Of a stretch of DNA of 64,000 bases, positions 52,433-61,926 are shown piece by piece. Source of the DNA: JACCYQ01 sp036675565 (GTDB lineage Bacteria > Bacteroidota > Bacteroidia > Chitinophagales > Chitinophagaceae); the NCBI GenBank assembly GCA_036675565.1, contig JAKFER010000137.1:3835-67834 (forward strand). Direction: 5' to 3'. The translations under genes and the position numbers were made by a program. Every line of letters begins with the position of its first letter. Within the stretch, counting starts at the first letter, position 1. A model generated the notes under the pieces. That model worked only from the letters and a program-made list of their open reading frames with translations, was not told the DNA's origin and searched no databases.

Positions 52433-53443
52433 ATGCAACTACGCGGATATATCACAGCTTGTTTGCTGATCGCATCGATTCAACAATCGATTGCACAGAC
52501 AGATCCCCACTTCACCCAGAACTATACTTTTCCGATGTATATTAATCCCGCGATGACCGGCGGCAGTGATGGTGAATACAGGGTTTCTGCAATTTACCGG
52601 AGTCAATGGGGCGGTATTGGAAATCCTTATCGTACAACGGGTATTTCGTTCGATACCCGGACGAATAAAAATATTTCACTGGGCGTTAACCTGTTGAATC
52701 AATCTGCTGGTGACGGAGGTTTTAATTATTTTAATACCTATGCCTCCGTTGCTTATACCGGGGTTAAATTCGGCACCAACAATGAACACCGGATGGTGTT
52801 TGCTATGCAGGCTGGTTTAATCAACCGCCGCGTAGATCAATCTAAATTTAAATGGGGTGAACAGTGGAATCCGATTACAGGTTATAATGCAAACAACGCA
52901 ATCACAGAAAGTTTTGCTTCCACATCTGCAACGACACTGGATATGGGAACCGGCGTTTTATATTATGATGCTTCACCCAATAAAAAATACAATGTTTTTG
53001 GTGGATTATCATTCTTTCATATCAACCGGCCCAAAGACCCGATCATCTCTGAAGAAAGTGTTGAATTGAATACCATACCGCTGCGTTATGTTTTACATGG
53101 CGGTGTAAGCTTTAATATTTCTGACAGGGCCAGCATTGTACCACATTTTTTATTTAATCAGCAAGGCACGGCCAATGAAACAATGCTGGGCACTTATGTA
53201 CAATTGAATGTGAATGAAGAAACGGATCTGATGCTGGGTGGATATTACCGTTACAAAGATGCGATTGCACCTTTTGTAGGCGTAGATTATAAAAATTTCA
53301 TTTTCGGATTAAGCTATGATGCCAATACTTCGAAACTGGGCAACATGGCCAGGAACATCAACAGTTTTGAACTGAGTCTTTCATATATAAAACGAGAAGG
53401 AACCAAAAGCATTTTTGATTTTATCCGCTGTCCGCGATTATAA
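52433..53443 (+). CDS. PorP/SprF family type IX secretion outer-membrane protein
   Basis: A 336-residue outer-membrane barrel of the PorP/SprF family. It has a signal peptide (ending QQSIAQ) then the family opening TDPHFTQNYTFPMYINPAMTGG, and a C-terminus with GLSYDANTSKLG and SFELSLSYI. SprF-like proteins sit with cognate adhesins and assist their export or surface anchoring by the T9SS. The gene lies 60 bp after the repeat adhesin and 56 bp before the OmpA-type gene, forming the classic adhesin-SprF-OmpA triplet. Assignment confident. Confidence 0.94.
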   Translation: MQLRGYITACLLIASIQQSIAQTDPHFTQNYTFPMYINPAMTGGSDGEYRVSAIYRSQWGGIGNPYRTTGISFDTRTNKNISLGVNLLNQSAGDGGFNYFNTYASVAYTGVKFGTNNEHRMVFAMQAGLINRRVDQSKFKWGEQWNPITGYNANNAITESFASTSATTLDMGTGVLYYDASPNKKYNVFGGLSFFHINRPKDPIISEESVELNTIPLRYVLHGGVSFNISDRASIVPHFLFNQQGTANETMLGTYVQLNVNEETDLMLGGYYRYKDAIAPFVGVDYKNFIFGLSYDANTSKLGNMARNINSFELSLSYIKREGTKSIFDFIRCPRL

Positions 53444-53565
53444 AATCAACAGGGAAGTGAGCGCTGGAAATCTTTATTACAAAAGTTTGAGCCAATATTA
53501 TGAATAACATTTTAACGCTAAAAATCAAAAACAATCATCCGGTAATATCTTGTTTGGCAAAACAA

Positions 53566-55557
53566 ATGGCCAACAGGATTTTATTATTGTTTGTAGGTTG
53601 CATATCCCTTTTTCATGCACAGGGTCAGTCAGATAAGCGACTCGAATTGGCCGATCAATATTTTGCTGCCGGCGATTATTATACCGCTGCTGGCTTATAT
53701 GAGCAATTCCTGAATCCTGCCAAAAAAGAAATAGAACCCACCGGTTTTCCATTGAATTCCAAAAAGAACAGAACAGGAAAAATGGGCAATCAAACAAAAT
53801 CAGCTATTCTTTTTAAACAAGCGGAAAGTTACAGACTGGCAAATTACTGGCCTGAAGCTTCATCCCGTTATTTGTCATATTTCAAAGAGGATGAAGAGAA
53901 AAATGCAAACGGTTTATACTGGTATGCTGTATGCCAGCGAAGCATGGGAAATTATGCTTTGGCGGAAGAAAGCATTAACCAGTTTTTAAACTCCTTTACA
54001 GGTAATGCTTTTAAGCAAGCCGCAGAAAATGAACTGGCAACCCTTCAATTTATAAAGAGCCAGCATGCAAGGCCGGACTCAGGCATGTTTCATATTCAAA
54101 AGATCAACACATTATTTGGAAATGAAAAAGGCGTATATGCTCCTGTTGCTATTACACACGAAAAAGTTTTATTAACCAGCACCGAAAAAGACACGGTTTA
54201 TGTTGAAGGAATTAATCCATATCACAACCGGCTATTCACGGCTGCAATGAATAATGGCGGATTACAAAATATTGAACCGGTAAAGATTTTAAATTTAGAT
54301 GCTACGCTTAACCAGGGTGCTGCCAGTATCAGTGCTGATGGACAATACCTTTATTTTACCCAGTGGAAAAATGAGAATGGAAAAAGTTTATCAGCCATTT
54401 ATTATGCTACTAAAAATGAAAACGGATGGAGCCAGCCTGTAAAGCTGCCTTTGATCAACACAGAAAATTTTAGCAGCAAACAACCTTTCAGTTCTGCTGA
54501 TGGCAAGTATTTGTTCTTTGCCAGCAACCGGCCAGGCGGCTACGGTCAATTTGATATCTGGTTTGCACCATTGCATAAAGATGGCAGTACCGGTGAACCC
54601 GTCAATGCAGGCGCCGGTTTAAATACAGCAGGAAATGAACAAGCTCCTTATTATCATGTAAGCAGCAATAGCCTGGTTTTTTCAACTGATCGTTCACCAG
54701 GTATGGGAGGTTATGATCTTTTTGTATCAAACGGAAAAGAAAAACAGTGGACAAAACCAGAGAACATGGGCCACCCGGTAAATTCTTCGCGTGACGATCT
54801 TTACTTTTTTGCAAATTCCAATGAAGCATTACTGAATGATGCCATTATCAGTTCTGATCGCGGTTCTGATTGTTGCCTCGAGACTTATACTGTAAGTAAA
54901 ACACCTAAGAAAAAAGTATTAACCGGTATGGTTATCGACTGTCGCAATAATGCACCAGTAGAAGGTGCCGAAGTGGTCATGAAAGATGTTACCGGAAAAA
55001 GTTTACGAACAAATACCGGCAGTGACGGATCCTTTCGATTTGATTTAACCGGTATTGTAAACCAGCAACAATTTTTTGTAACAAAGGATATGTATAATGA
55101 AGTAACGGAAGCAGTCAATATTGCCAAAAATGATGAATCCCATTGGCAAACAGACGTAATGACCAATGCAACCATTTGCATGGAAAAGAAACTGGTGATT
55201 AAACCAGAAACGGTTGTGAGTGTATATTTTGATTTTGACAGAAGTGATATTAAAGATCGTGGTATTGAACAGTTGGATTCCATTTATACTGTTTTAATGG
55301 AAGATACATTAGCCACGATCCAGATCTCCGGTTATACAGATGGACGTGGTTCAGAAGCTTACAACAAAATATTATCTGACAAACGTGCCAAGGCTTGCGC
55401 TGATTACCTTGTTTCAAAAGGCATTGACAGCAGCCGGATAACCTTTGAATCATTTGGTGCCTGCTGTCCTGTAGAAATGGAAATGATCAATGGCCGAGAT
55501 AATCCTGATGGCAGAAGTATGAACCGCAGGGCATTGATAAACATTACTAAAGATTAA
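53566..55557 (+). CDS. OmpA-family protein with TPR and beta-propeller domains
   Basis: A 663-residue outer-membrane/periplasmic protein from the ATG at 53566, which gives a compact signal peptide (MANRILLLFVGCISLFHAQG). An ATG at 53500 would add 22 residues. In order: TPR-like helices (about 20-170); a PD40/WD-like propeller with the repeated motif ASISADGQYLYFTQW, SSADGKYLFFASNRPGG, LVFSTDRSPGMGGYDLF (about 190-450); a CarboxypepD_reg-like domain (TGMVIDCRNNAPVEGAEV); and an OmpA peptidoglycan-binding domain (FDFDRSDIK, GYTDGRGSEAYN, DKRAKACADYL). Third gene of the T9SS adhesin triplet; probably anchors it to peptidoglycan. Confidence 0.92.
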   Translation: MANRILLLFVGCISLFHAQGQSDKRLELADQYFAAGDYYTAAGLYEQFLNPAKKEIEPTGFPLNSKKNRTGKMGNQTKSAILFKQAESYRLANYWPEASSRYLSYFKEDEEKNANGLYWYAVCQRSMGNYALAEESINQFLNSFTGNAFKQAAENELATLQFIKSQHARPDSGMFHIQKINTLFGNEKGVYAPVAITHEKVLLTSTEKDTVYVEGINPYHNRLFTAAMNNGGLQNIEPVKILNLDATLNQGAASISADGQYLYFTQWKNENGKSLSAIYYATKNENGWSQPVKLPLINTENFSSKQPFSSADGKYLFFASNRPGGYGQFDIWFAPLHKDGSTGEPVNAGAGLNTAGNEQAPYYHVSSNSLVFSTDRSPGMGGYDLFVSNGKEKQWTKPENMGHPVNSSRDDLYFFANSNEALLNDAIISSDRGSDCCLETYTVSKTPKKKVLTGMVIDCRNNAPVEGAEVVMKDVTGKSLRTNTGSDGSFRFDLTGIVNQQQFFVTKDMYNEVTEAVNIAKNDESHWQTDVMTNATICMEKKLVIKPETVVSVYFDFDRSDIKDRGIEQLDSIYTVLMEDTLATIQISGYTDGRGSEAYNKILSDKRAKACADYLVSKGIDSSRITFESFGACCPVEMEMINGRDNPDGRSMNRRALINITKD

Positions 55558-55601
55558 TTCTTAAAAAAGTTTTCGGTAGAATTTTTGTTAGGATATACAG
55601 T

Positions 55602-55628
55602 AACCCCGGCTTGGAACCGGGGTTTTTT
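55602..55628. terminator. Bidirectional Rho-independent terminator
   Basis: Perfect stem AACCCCGG (55602-55609) / CCGGGGTT (55617-55624), 7-nt loop, then T6. Between convergent genes; serves the adhesin triplet and probably the MFS gene on the other strand. Confidence 0.88.
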
Positions 55629-56796
55629 ATTTTAATTTCTCTTTGGATTTTACCAGCAATGCAATGAGCCCCAAAATGGGTCCGATGCTTAACAACATAA
55701 AAATATATTTACCAAATGCAGGTGCAACGAGATTAATGAATTGAATGCTGATAATGGTTATCGAAAAACCAATGCAATTCACAATAGTTAATGCTGTGCC
55801 GCGATATTCAGGACTGGCATTATTTGCAACAAGGGTTGAAAATAAAGGTGAATCCGCTACAACCACCATCCCCCAAAATACCAGGAAGATGATGAGACAA
55901 TAAGCCGGTACAACAAACAAAAGCCAGGGAGAAACTAAACAACATATACAAGATAGCATCAGGCAGACAGTGGCGAGTTTTTTTACGCCAACATTATTTG
56001 AAAACCACCCGCTGGTAAAACAAGCCAAACCACCCGAAGCAATGATGACAAATGAATATAATGGAATATTAAAATTTACACCAGGAAATTGTTGCTGGTA
56101 AGTGAACAACATCACCGGAACAAAAGCCCAGAATGTATATAACTCCCACATATGACCGAAATAACCAAATGCAGCCGAACGAAAATGATTATCACGAAAA
56201 CTGATTAAAAAAGCTTTCCAGTTAAACAGGCTGGACTTTTTCCTGAAAGGTCCGTCAGGAACACCCAGCAGGATAATGAAACCGCCCAGGACTGATAAAA
56301 CAGATGTTGTAATGATAACCAGTTTCCAGGGTAAATGGCTGGTAAAATTTTTCAGTAAATGAGGAAAAGCGGTACCTAAAACCAGCGCCCCAACGAGCAA
56401 GCCCAGCGATTTTCCAAGTCCTTTTTGAAAATAGTCGGAAGCTATTTTCATTCCTACAGGATAAATACCCGCCAGGAAAAATCCTGTGACAAAACGAAAA
56501 AACAAAATACCAGTGCCTTCAATTCCTGGGAATAAAACACCGAGGTTAAAAACAGCGGCAAGTACTGAACTGGCAAAGAAAACTTTTGATGGAGAAAACC
56601 GGTCGGCAATGGTAAATAAAGCAAACACCAACGTGCCGAAAATAAAACCAAACTGCACCGCGCTGGTAATATGCGCCAGGAAACTGGCTGGCAGGTCCAA
56701 TGCTAAAATTAAATCCGGAAGTACCGCATTACCCGCAAACCATAACGATGTAGATAAAAACTGCGCAACGACGATGAAGGGTAAAATTTTATTCAT
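55627..56796 (-). CDS. MFS transporter
   Basis: A 389-residue major facilitator with about 12 hydrophobic helices and a central basic loop (GPFRKKSSLFNWK, about residues 189-201) between its halves. The first half contains TIADRFSPSKVF, which fits the loop 2-3 signature region in a degenerate form. The start MNKILPFIVVAQFLSTSLWFAGNAVLPDL is at the first ATG. No drug or sugar signature lets me name a substrate, and the neighbours do not indicate one. Monocistronic, convergent with the OmpA gene. Confidence 0.9.
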   Translation of the reverse strand: MNKILPFIVVAQFLSTSLWFAGNAVLPDLILALDLPASFLAHITSAVQFGFIFGTLVFALFTIADRFSPSKVFFASSVLAAVFNLGVLFPGIEGTGILFFRFVTGFFLAGIYPVGMKIASDYFQKGLGKSLGLLVGALVLGTAFPHLLKNFTSHLPWKLVIITTSVLSVLGGFIILLGVPDGPFRKKSSLFNWKAFLISFRDNHFRSAAFGYFGHMWELYTFWAFVPVMLFTYQQQFPGVNFNIPLYSFVIIASGGLACFTSGWFSNNVGVKKLATVCLMLSCICCLVSPWLLFVVPAYCLIIFLVFWGMVVVADSPLFSTLVANNASPEYRGTALTIVNCIGFSITIISIQFINLVAPAFGKYIFMLLSIGPILGLIALLVKSKEKLK

Positions 56797-56908
56797 TGGA
56801 GAAAACCTGGGGCATGAATTTAATTTATCTGTTGCGAATATGAATGAGAAATGTGGATGAAAAAAAAATGGTTGTCTCCCATATTGGGAGATTTATGTGG
56901 AACCGTTA

Positions 56909-56967
56909 CTTCCCCCGCGAGTCTCTCAGCATAGCCAATGTGCTGTGGGGAGGACTCGCGGAGGAAG
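56909..56967. other. GC-rich imperfect palindrome in an intergenic region
   Basis: Arms 56909-56923 and 56953-56967 are complementary over 15 bp with one mismatch. They enclose a second stem CAGCA (56927-56931) / TGCTG (56941-56945). The element is markedly GC-richer than its surroundings. It sits between divergent genes, so it is not an obvious terminator. A REP-like element or a small structured RNA is possible. Confidence 0.6.
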
Positions 56968-57104
56968 CAAAGGAGGTTTTAAACCGGTTATAAACCTATT
57001 TCATTTCGTGTCGTCATTTTATACCGTTCATCATTAACCGCATATTTATGTGATCGGGAAGCATGCAATACCAGCTAAATTGGCTTATAAATTACTATAC
57101 CAAA

Positions 57105-57545
57105 ATGAAAAAGACTATCATTATTCTAACTGCTTTTTTGGCATTTGCAGCCTGTAAAAAGACTGTTATAAATCTGCCGGTGGAACCCGAAGTAACAAAA
57201 ACAGCAGTGTGGACAATTGCTCCTGTAAGCGATTACTCTCACCCCTATTACAATAATGCCAATGCAGAAGTGAAACTTGCTGTTGCCAGGCAAATTCAAA
57301 ATCCTTACAGGGAAGAAATTATTTGGGATACAACATTTGTAAGAAGACCGATGAGCCAGTACATGCAACTTAACCCTTATGTGGTAACCAAGACTTTTAC
57401 AGGTTTAAAAGATAGCCAGGATAAGATTACCGTCGGCTACTCCATAAGCTATATTACCGGGCCTCTGAATGCGCAGCAATTTTCCGGTTACGGTGCTGTT
57501 ATGGATCACGGCAACAGCACTCATAGAGTAAATGTAAATCTGTAA
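57105..57545 (+). CDS. Small lipoprotein of unknown function
   Basis: A 146-residue lipoprotein from the ATG at 57105 (MKKTIIILTAFLAFAACKKT), with the lipidation Cys17 in AFAAC. An earlier ATG (57063) would add 14 residues before the signal. The mature domain is beta-rich with aromatic residues (WTIAPVSDYSHPYYNN, YREEIIWDTTFVRRPM). No family recognised. It sits convergent to the first cyclase gene. Confidence 0.75.
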   Translation: MKKTIIILTAFLAFAACKKTVINLPVEPEVTKTAVWTIAPVSDYSHPYYNNANAEVKLAVARQIQNPYREEIIWDTTFVRRPMSQYMQLNPYVVTKTFTGLKDSQDKITVGYSISYITGPLNAQQFSGYGAVMDHGNSTHRVNVNL

Positions 57546-57601
57546 AATCCAGGGTAGCTTCCCCAATGGGCCCGTATTGTTGTATTTGTACTCAAAAATA
57601 T

Positions 57602-59389
57602 TTAAGATAGAAAATACATCTTTAATGCACCGTGGTTTTTCACCTCGATCTCGCCCCTGTATATGCATGGGAATTCATCTTTGATCTGTTGGTAGGTAGT
57701 TTCAGATAAATTAATTTTTCCGGGATCTGAATTCGATTCCATTCTCGATGCAATGTTCACCGTATCACCCCAAATATCATATTGCCATTTATTGATACCT
57801 ACAATACCAGCAACAACCGGCCCGGTGTGAATGCCAATCCTTATTTCAAAATGGCTCAAACCATCCTGAGCATTTAAAGACTTATTGACCAGGCCTAACA
57901 TTTCCTTTGCAGCCTGGATGGCATTCTTAGCATGGGATTTATTAATGGTTGGCAGCCCGCTTGCACACATGTAGGAATCACCTACCGTTTTAATTTTTTC
58001 CAAACCAAACCTGGCCGTGATCTCGTCAAACCGTTTATAATAATAATCGATGCTCTCCACTAATTTTTCAGGTGCAATATGTTCGGCCGATCTTGCAAAT
58101 TCTACAAAATCAGTAAACATAACCGTAACCTGGTCAAATTTTACAGCATCTACCCTGCCCTTTTCCTTTAACTCTTTAGCGATTTCTACAGGAAGAATGT
58201 TGAGCAGTAAACTTTCCGATCTTTTCGTTTCTTTTGAAATGGCTTTATAATACTTATACACCGTACCCAATAATACCGTGGTTAAACCAAGTATGATAAA
58301 AAGCGAAATCAGTATGGTGCGCTGATTTTTTCTCTTCTGGTTCACCAGGTTTAATTCAACCTGTTTTTGAGACAGTTCATAATTTGTACGCTGGTTTGCG
58401 AGCTCTCTTTCTATTTGAATATTGCTGACACTATCCCGGAATGCAATATGATCCTTATAATATTTTAATGCCTCATTATAGTTGCCGGATTGCTCATATA
58501 ACTCAGATAACTTTTTGTTCGCTTCACTGATCTGGGCTTTAAATCCATATCGTTTTGCAAGAACTAAACTGCGCATGGCATAGGCCAATGCTGTTTTTGG
58601 ATCATTTTTCTGAATATAGATATCACACATGGAAATGAGATAGATACAGATAGGATTAAAATCTTTTAATTTCAGCAGTGTATCAATCGCCTTTTTTAAA
58701 TTTTTTTCAGCCAGGTTGAAATTTCCAATTTTGGTATATATCATCCCCGAATTACCCAGGCTATAGGCTTCACCAATCCGGTAATTTATTTTTTCAAAAA
58801 TTTTTCCCGACTCGCTGAAATACACCAGGGCAGAGTCATAATTTTCACGATTTAAAAATTCATCACCTGCATTTAAAATAGCGGTTGCTAATAGAGTTGA
58901 ATCATTTGCTTGCCTTAATATGGCAATAGCTTTATAATAGTAAAGCATGGCATTGGCTGTATCATTATTTATAGAGTAAACATCTGCGATGTTACTATAA
59001 GCACCTCCTTCTCCAGCCTTGTACCTTGCTGCTTTTGCAGCTTCTGCACTATTAAAATAAGCTTCTAAGGCTTCTGCAAGATTACCCTGTAATCTTTTCT
59101 TATTTCCCTTTTGTTGGTATCCGTGAAACAGGTATTCACTGTTCCCTAACACAATGGACAGGTTGATTAATTCTTCTGCATATTGTAAAGACAATTCAAG
59201 ATCATTTACTTCATTAAATGAAAGATTGCGCAGTAATTCCAGTTTTGCCGTATCGGTTACATTTCCTTCGCGGTAAATTATTGCAAGACTATCAGCAATA
59301 CGTTGATCCTGCCCGTTAGTATTAAGGAACTGGCAAATAAAAATACCTGCCATTAAACAGGCCTTTACACTATGGATAAAATTTTTCAA
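57602..59389 (-). CDS. TPR-sensor transmembrane adenylate cyclase (copy 1)
   Basis: A 595-residue class III nucleotidyl cyclase. An N-terminal signal segment (about 1-27) leads to a TPR array (about 60-315), a coiled coil (about 320-355), one membrane helix (358-378) and a cytoplasmic catalytic domain (about 395-595). Catalytic residues are complete: metal Asp427 and Asp471, adenine-selecting Lys467 and Asp538, transition-state Asn545 and Arg549, so ATP to cAMP is predicted. The only start keeping the signal peptide is TTG at 59389, 8 nt after the stop of the small upstream gene, suggesting translational coupling. A full-length paralogue with identical length lies at 60132. Ligand unknown. 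Confidence 0.92.
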   Translation of the reverse strand: MKNFIHSVKACLMAGIFICQFLNTNGQDQRIADSLAIIYREGNVTDTAKLELLRNLSFNEVNDLELSLQYAEELINLSIVLGNSEYLFHGYQQKGNKKRLQGNLAEALEAYFNSAEAAKAARYKAGEGGAYSNIADVYSINNDTANAMLYYYKAIAILRQANDSTLLATAILNAGDEFLNRENYDSALVYFSESGKIFEKINYRIGEAYSLGNSGMIYTKIGNFNLAEKNLKKAIDTLLKLKDFNPICIYLISMCDIYIQKNDPKTALAYAMRSLVLAKRYGFKAQISEANKKLSELYEQSGNYNEALKYYKDHIAFRDSVSNIQIERELANQRTNYELSQKQVELNLVNQKRKNQRTILISLFIILGLTTVLLGTVYKYYKAISKETKRSESLLLNILPVEIAKELKEKGRVDAVKFDQVTVMFTDFVEFARSAEHIAPEKLVESIDYYYKRFDEITARFGLEKIKTVGDSYMCASGLPTINKSHAKNAIQAAKEMLGLVNKSLNAQDGLSHFEIRIGIHTGPVVAGIVGINKWQYDIWGDTVNIASRMESNSDPGKINLSETTYQQIKDEFPCIYRGEIEVKNHGALKMYFLS

Positions 59390-59397
59390 AAACGAAA

Positions 59398-59781
59398 TCA
59401 GTTCATTTGTAATTTAGGATCGCAGGTCTGTGTATCATCGCCAGGTGTCCTTTTGTAATCAATATTATACTTTTGTTGTTTTCCTTTTCCCGGCGATGTC
59501 GAAACAACTGTCCCTTCCCATACGCCGCCACCTATTTCCGTAGGGTCGGCAGTTAACAGACTTACATTATCTGGATCATTGCCATAAACATTTTCAATAG
59601 AATGAATTGGACTGGCGCCATTAGGTGGATGAGGATCAACTACCCAATGAACAGTATCGCTTACATCCACCTTGGTGGTTAATTTATTAACTTCATCACC
59701 TCCGGAACTATCTCTTAGTCGGAGATTTTTAGAATTTCCTTCTCCCTGCAAGCTTACGAAAACAGTTCTTTTTGTTGCCAT
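59398..59781 (-). CDS. Small beta-rich protein paired with cyclase (copy 1)
   Basis: A 127-residue protein starting MATKRTVFVSLQGEG, with no signal peptide, membrane segment or known domain. The pattern of alternating hydrophobics, WVVD near residue 46, SIENVYG, a VWEGTVVSTS strand and an NIDYKRT strand suggests a small beta-sandwich. It ends DPKLQMN. The copy at 61927 is homologous over its full length (shared LRLRDS, NVSLLTADPT, GTVVSTSPG, YNIDYKRT). Each copy lies directly upstream of a TPR-adenylate cyclase with 7-8 nt between stop and start. No family recognised; likely a soluble partner or regulator of the cyclase. Confidence 0.8.
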   Translation of the reverse strand: MATKRTVFVSLQGEGNSKNLRLRDSSGGDEVNKLTTKVDVSDTVHWVVDPHPPNGASPIHSIENVYGNDPDNVSLLTADPTEIGGGVWEGTVVSTSPGKGKQQKYNIDYKRTPGDDTQTCDPKLQMN

Positions 59782-60131
59782 GGTCGTTAAATTTTGGTTA
59801 TAGAATTGTTTTACTGAATTTAACCAATTTTAAAAGGATTTCCGACGAAAACAGGATTGTTCATTTAACGACAAAATCCTGGAAAACTAATTGCAGAGCT
59901 AATTGATTAATGCCTGTCTAGAAAATAGGCAAATAATTTTCTTTCCAAATGGGACTTCCGTATCTGGAGTTTGGAGTCAAAATTAATTTCCAACAGGAAC
60001 GTGTATGCGAGGTAATTCTCTTTCCGGTCCCCGAAAGCATTTTAATTTTTCTTTGCAGCGTGTTTTGCGAGAGTTTCGTCGGACAAATCGATTGAATGAC
60101 TAATAAATAATATACAATCGCCAAAGAACCT
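59782..60131. other. Spacer between the two cyclase modules
   Basis: About 350 bp. The part next to the small gene (59782-59905) shares words with the region upstream of the second small gene (TTTTGGTTAT, TACTGAAT, AGAGCTAATT), so it is a duplicated leader/promoter region. The remainder contains an open frame on the minus strand (59918-60124) that I do not accept as a gene. No exact TAnnTTTG box was found. Confidence 0.55.
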
Positions 60132-61919
60132 TTATGATAGAAAATACATTTTTAACGCACCCCGATTTTTTACTTCAATCTCTCCCCTGTATGTGCAAGG
60201 AAATTCATCTTTTATTTGATGATAAGTAGTTTCTGATAAATTGATCCTTCCCGGATCTGATTTCGATTCCATCCTTGATGCAATGTTCACCGTATCGCCC
60301 CAAATATCATACTGCCATTTCTTGATACCTACAATACCAGCCACAACGGGCCCCGTATGAATCCCTACCCTTACTTCAAAATGACTCAAACCATCTTCCG
60401 CAATCAGCGCATTGCTTACCAGGTCTATCATTTCCTTGGCAGCCAGTATGGCGTTTTTAGCATGTGTCTTATTAATTGTTGGCAACCCGCTGGCGCACAT
60501 ATAAGAATCACCAACTGTTTTTATTTTTTCCAAACCATATTTTGTAGTGATCTCATCAAACCCTTTAAAATAAAAATCAATACTTTCTACCAGCTTCTCC
60601 GGCTCTATAAATTCAGCATACTTTGAGAATTGAACAAAATCGGTAAACAATACGGTTACCTGGTCAAATTTTACAGCATCCACTTTACCTTTTTTCTTTA
60701 ATTCCTTTGCCGTTTCAGCAGGCAGGATATTGAGCAGCAAATTTTCCGATCTTTTCTTTTCTCTTGAAATGGTTTTATAATACCAGAATAGTGTACCCAG
60801 CAAAACCGTAGTTAAACCCAATATGATGAAAAGCGAAATCAACATATTGCGCTGGCTTCTTTTCTGCTGGTTCAGCAGGTTTACTTCTACCTGCTTTTGA
60901 GACACTTCATAATCGGTACGCAGGTTTGCTAAATTTTGTACGGTTTTAATATTGCTTACACTGTCCCGATACGAAATATGTTCCTTATAATATTTTAATG
61001 CTTCATCTACATTGCCCGACATTTCATACAACTCGGATAATTTTTTATTCGCATCACTGATCTGGTCTTTTAATCCATATTGCTTTGCCAGTGTCAGGCT
61101 GCGCATCGCATATGCTAAGGCCATTTTTTCATCTCCTTTATTCAAATAAATATCGCACATGGAAATCAGGTAGACACATATAGGATAATAATCTTCCAGA
61201 TCTTCGAGTATGCTGATTGCTTCATTGATATTTTTTTCAGCCAGGGAGATATTACCAATATTGGCATAAACCATACCGGTATTACCCAAACTATATGCTT
61301 TCCCGATTTGATATTTCACATCAGCATATAATTTTTTTGATTCGTTGAAGTAAATCAATGCAGAATCATAATTTTCATGATTCATAAATTCATCACCTGC
61401 ATTTAAAAGGGCTGAAGCCAATTTAACTGTATCTTCCGATTGTCTTAAAATTGCAATGGCTTTGTTATAATAAAGCATTGCGTTAACTGTATTATCGTTG
61501 ATTGAATAAATATCTGCAATAGTACTGTAAGCACCGCCTTCACCAGCTTTGAACCCGGCTTTTTTGGCAGCTTCCACACTTTTAAAGTAGGCATCCATTG
61601 CCTGCTCCAGGTTTCCCTGTAATCTCTTCTTATTTCCTTTTTGCTGGTACCCCCTGAATACATACTCGTAGTTACCTAACGCTGTAGACAGGCTGATTAA
61701 TTCTTCTGCATATCGCAGTGACAACTCCAGGTCATTCACTTCATTAAATGAAAGATTGCGCAGTAATTCCAATTTAGCCGTATCGTCAACATTCCCTTCT
61801 TTATAAATTTTGGAAAGACTATCAGCAATACGTTGATCCTGCCCGGAGATGAGATTTGGAAAAATAAAAAAGCCTGCCATGATACAGGCTCTTAGTATAT
61901 GGTAAATTTTGTAACGCAA
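60132..61919 (-). CDS. TPR-sensor transmembrane adenylate cyclase (copy 2)
   Basis: A 595-residue paralogue of the cyclase at 57602, collinear with it: signal segment, TPR array, coiled coil (about 320-355), membrane helix (about 358-378), then cyclase domain. Catalytic residues are intact (metal Asp427 and Asp471, Lys467, Asp538, Asn545, Arg549), so it should also make cAMP. Divergence from copy 1 is greatest in the TPRs and coiled coil; the catalytic domain is most alike. It too begins with TTG (MRYKIYHILRACIMAG), 7 nt after the small gene's stop. The pair may sense different inputs with a shared output. Confidence 0.92.
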   Translation of the reverse strand: MRYKIYHILRACIMAGFFIFPNLISGQDQRIADSLSKIYKEGNVDDTAKLELLRNLSFNEVNDLELSLRYAEELISLSTALGNYEYVFRGYQQKGNKKRLQGNLEQAMDAYFKSVEAAKKAGFKAGEGGAYSTIADIYSINDNTVNAMLYYNKAIAILRQSEDTVKLASALLNAGDEFMNHENYDSALIYFNESKKLYADVKYQIGKAYSLGNTGMVYANIGNISLAEKNINEAISILEDLEDYYPICVYLISMCDIYLNKGDEKMALAYAMRSLTLAKQYGLKDQISDANKKLSELYEMSGNVDEALKYYKEHISYRDSVSNIKTVQNLANLRTDYEVSQKQVEVNLLNQQKRSQRNMLISLFIILGLTTVLLGTLFWYYKTISREKKRSENLLLNILPAETAKELKKKGKVDAVKFDQVTVLFTDFVQFSKYAEFIEPEKLVESIDFYFKGFDEITTKYGLEKIKTVGDSYMCASGLPTINKTHAKNAILAAKEMIDLVSNALIAEDGLSHFEVRVGIHTGPVVAGIVGIKKWQYDIWGDTVNIASRMESKSDPGRINLSETTYHQIKDEFPCTYRGEIEVKNRGALKMYFLS

Positions 61920-61926
61920 ATGATAT

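Noticed and set aside
59918..60124. 68-residue open frame on the minus strand between the cyclase modules
   Set aside because: Basic and irregular composition, no domain, no counterpart beside copy 2; treated as a spurious open frame in the spacer.
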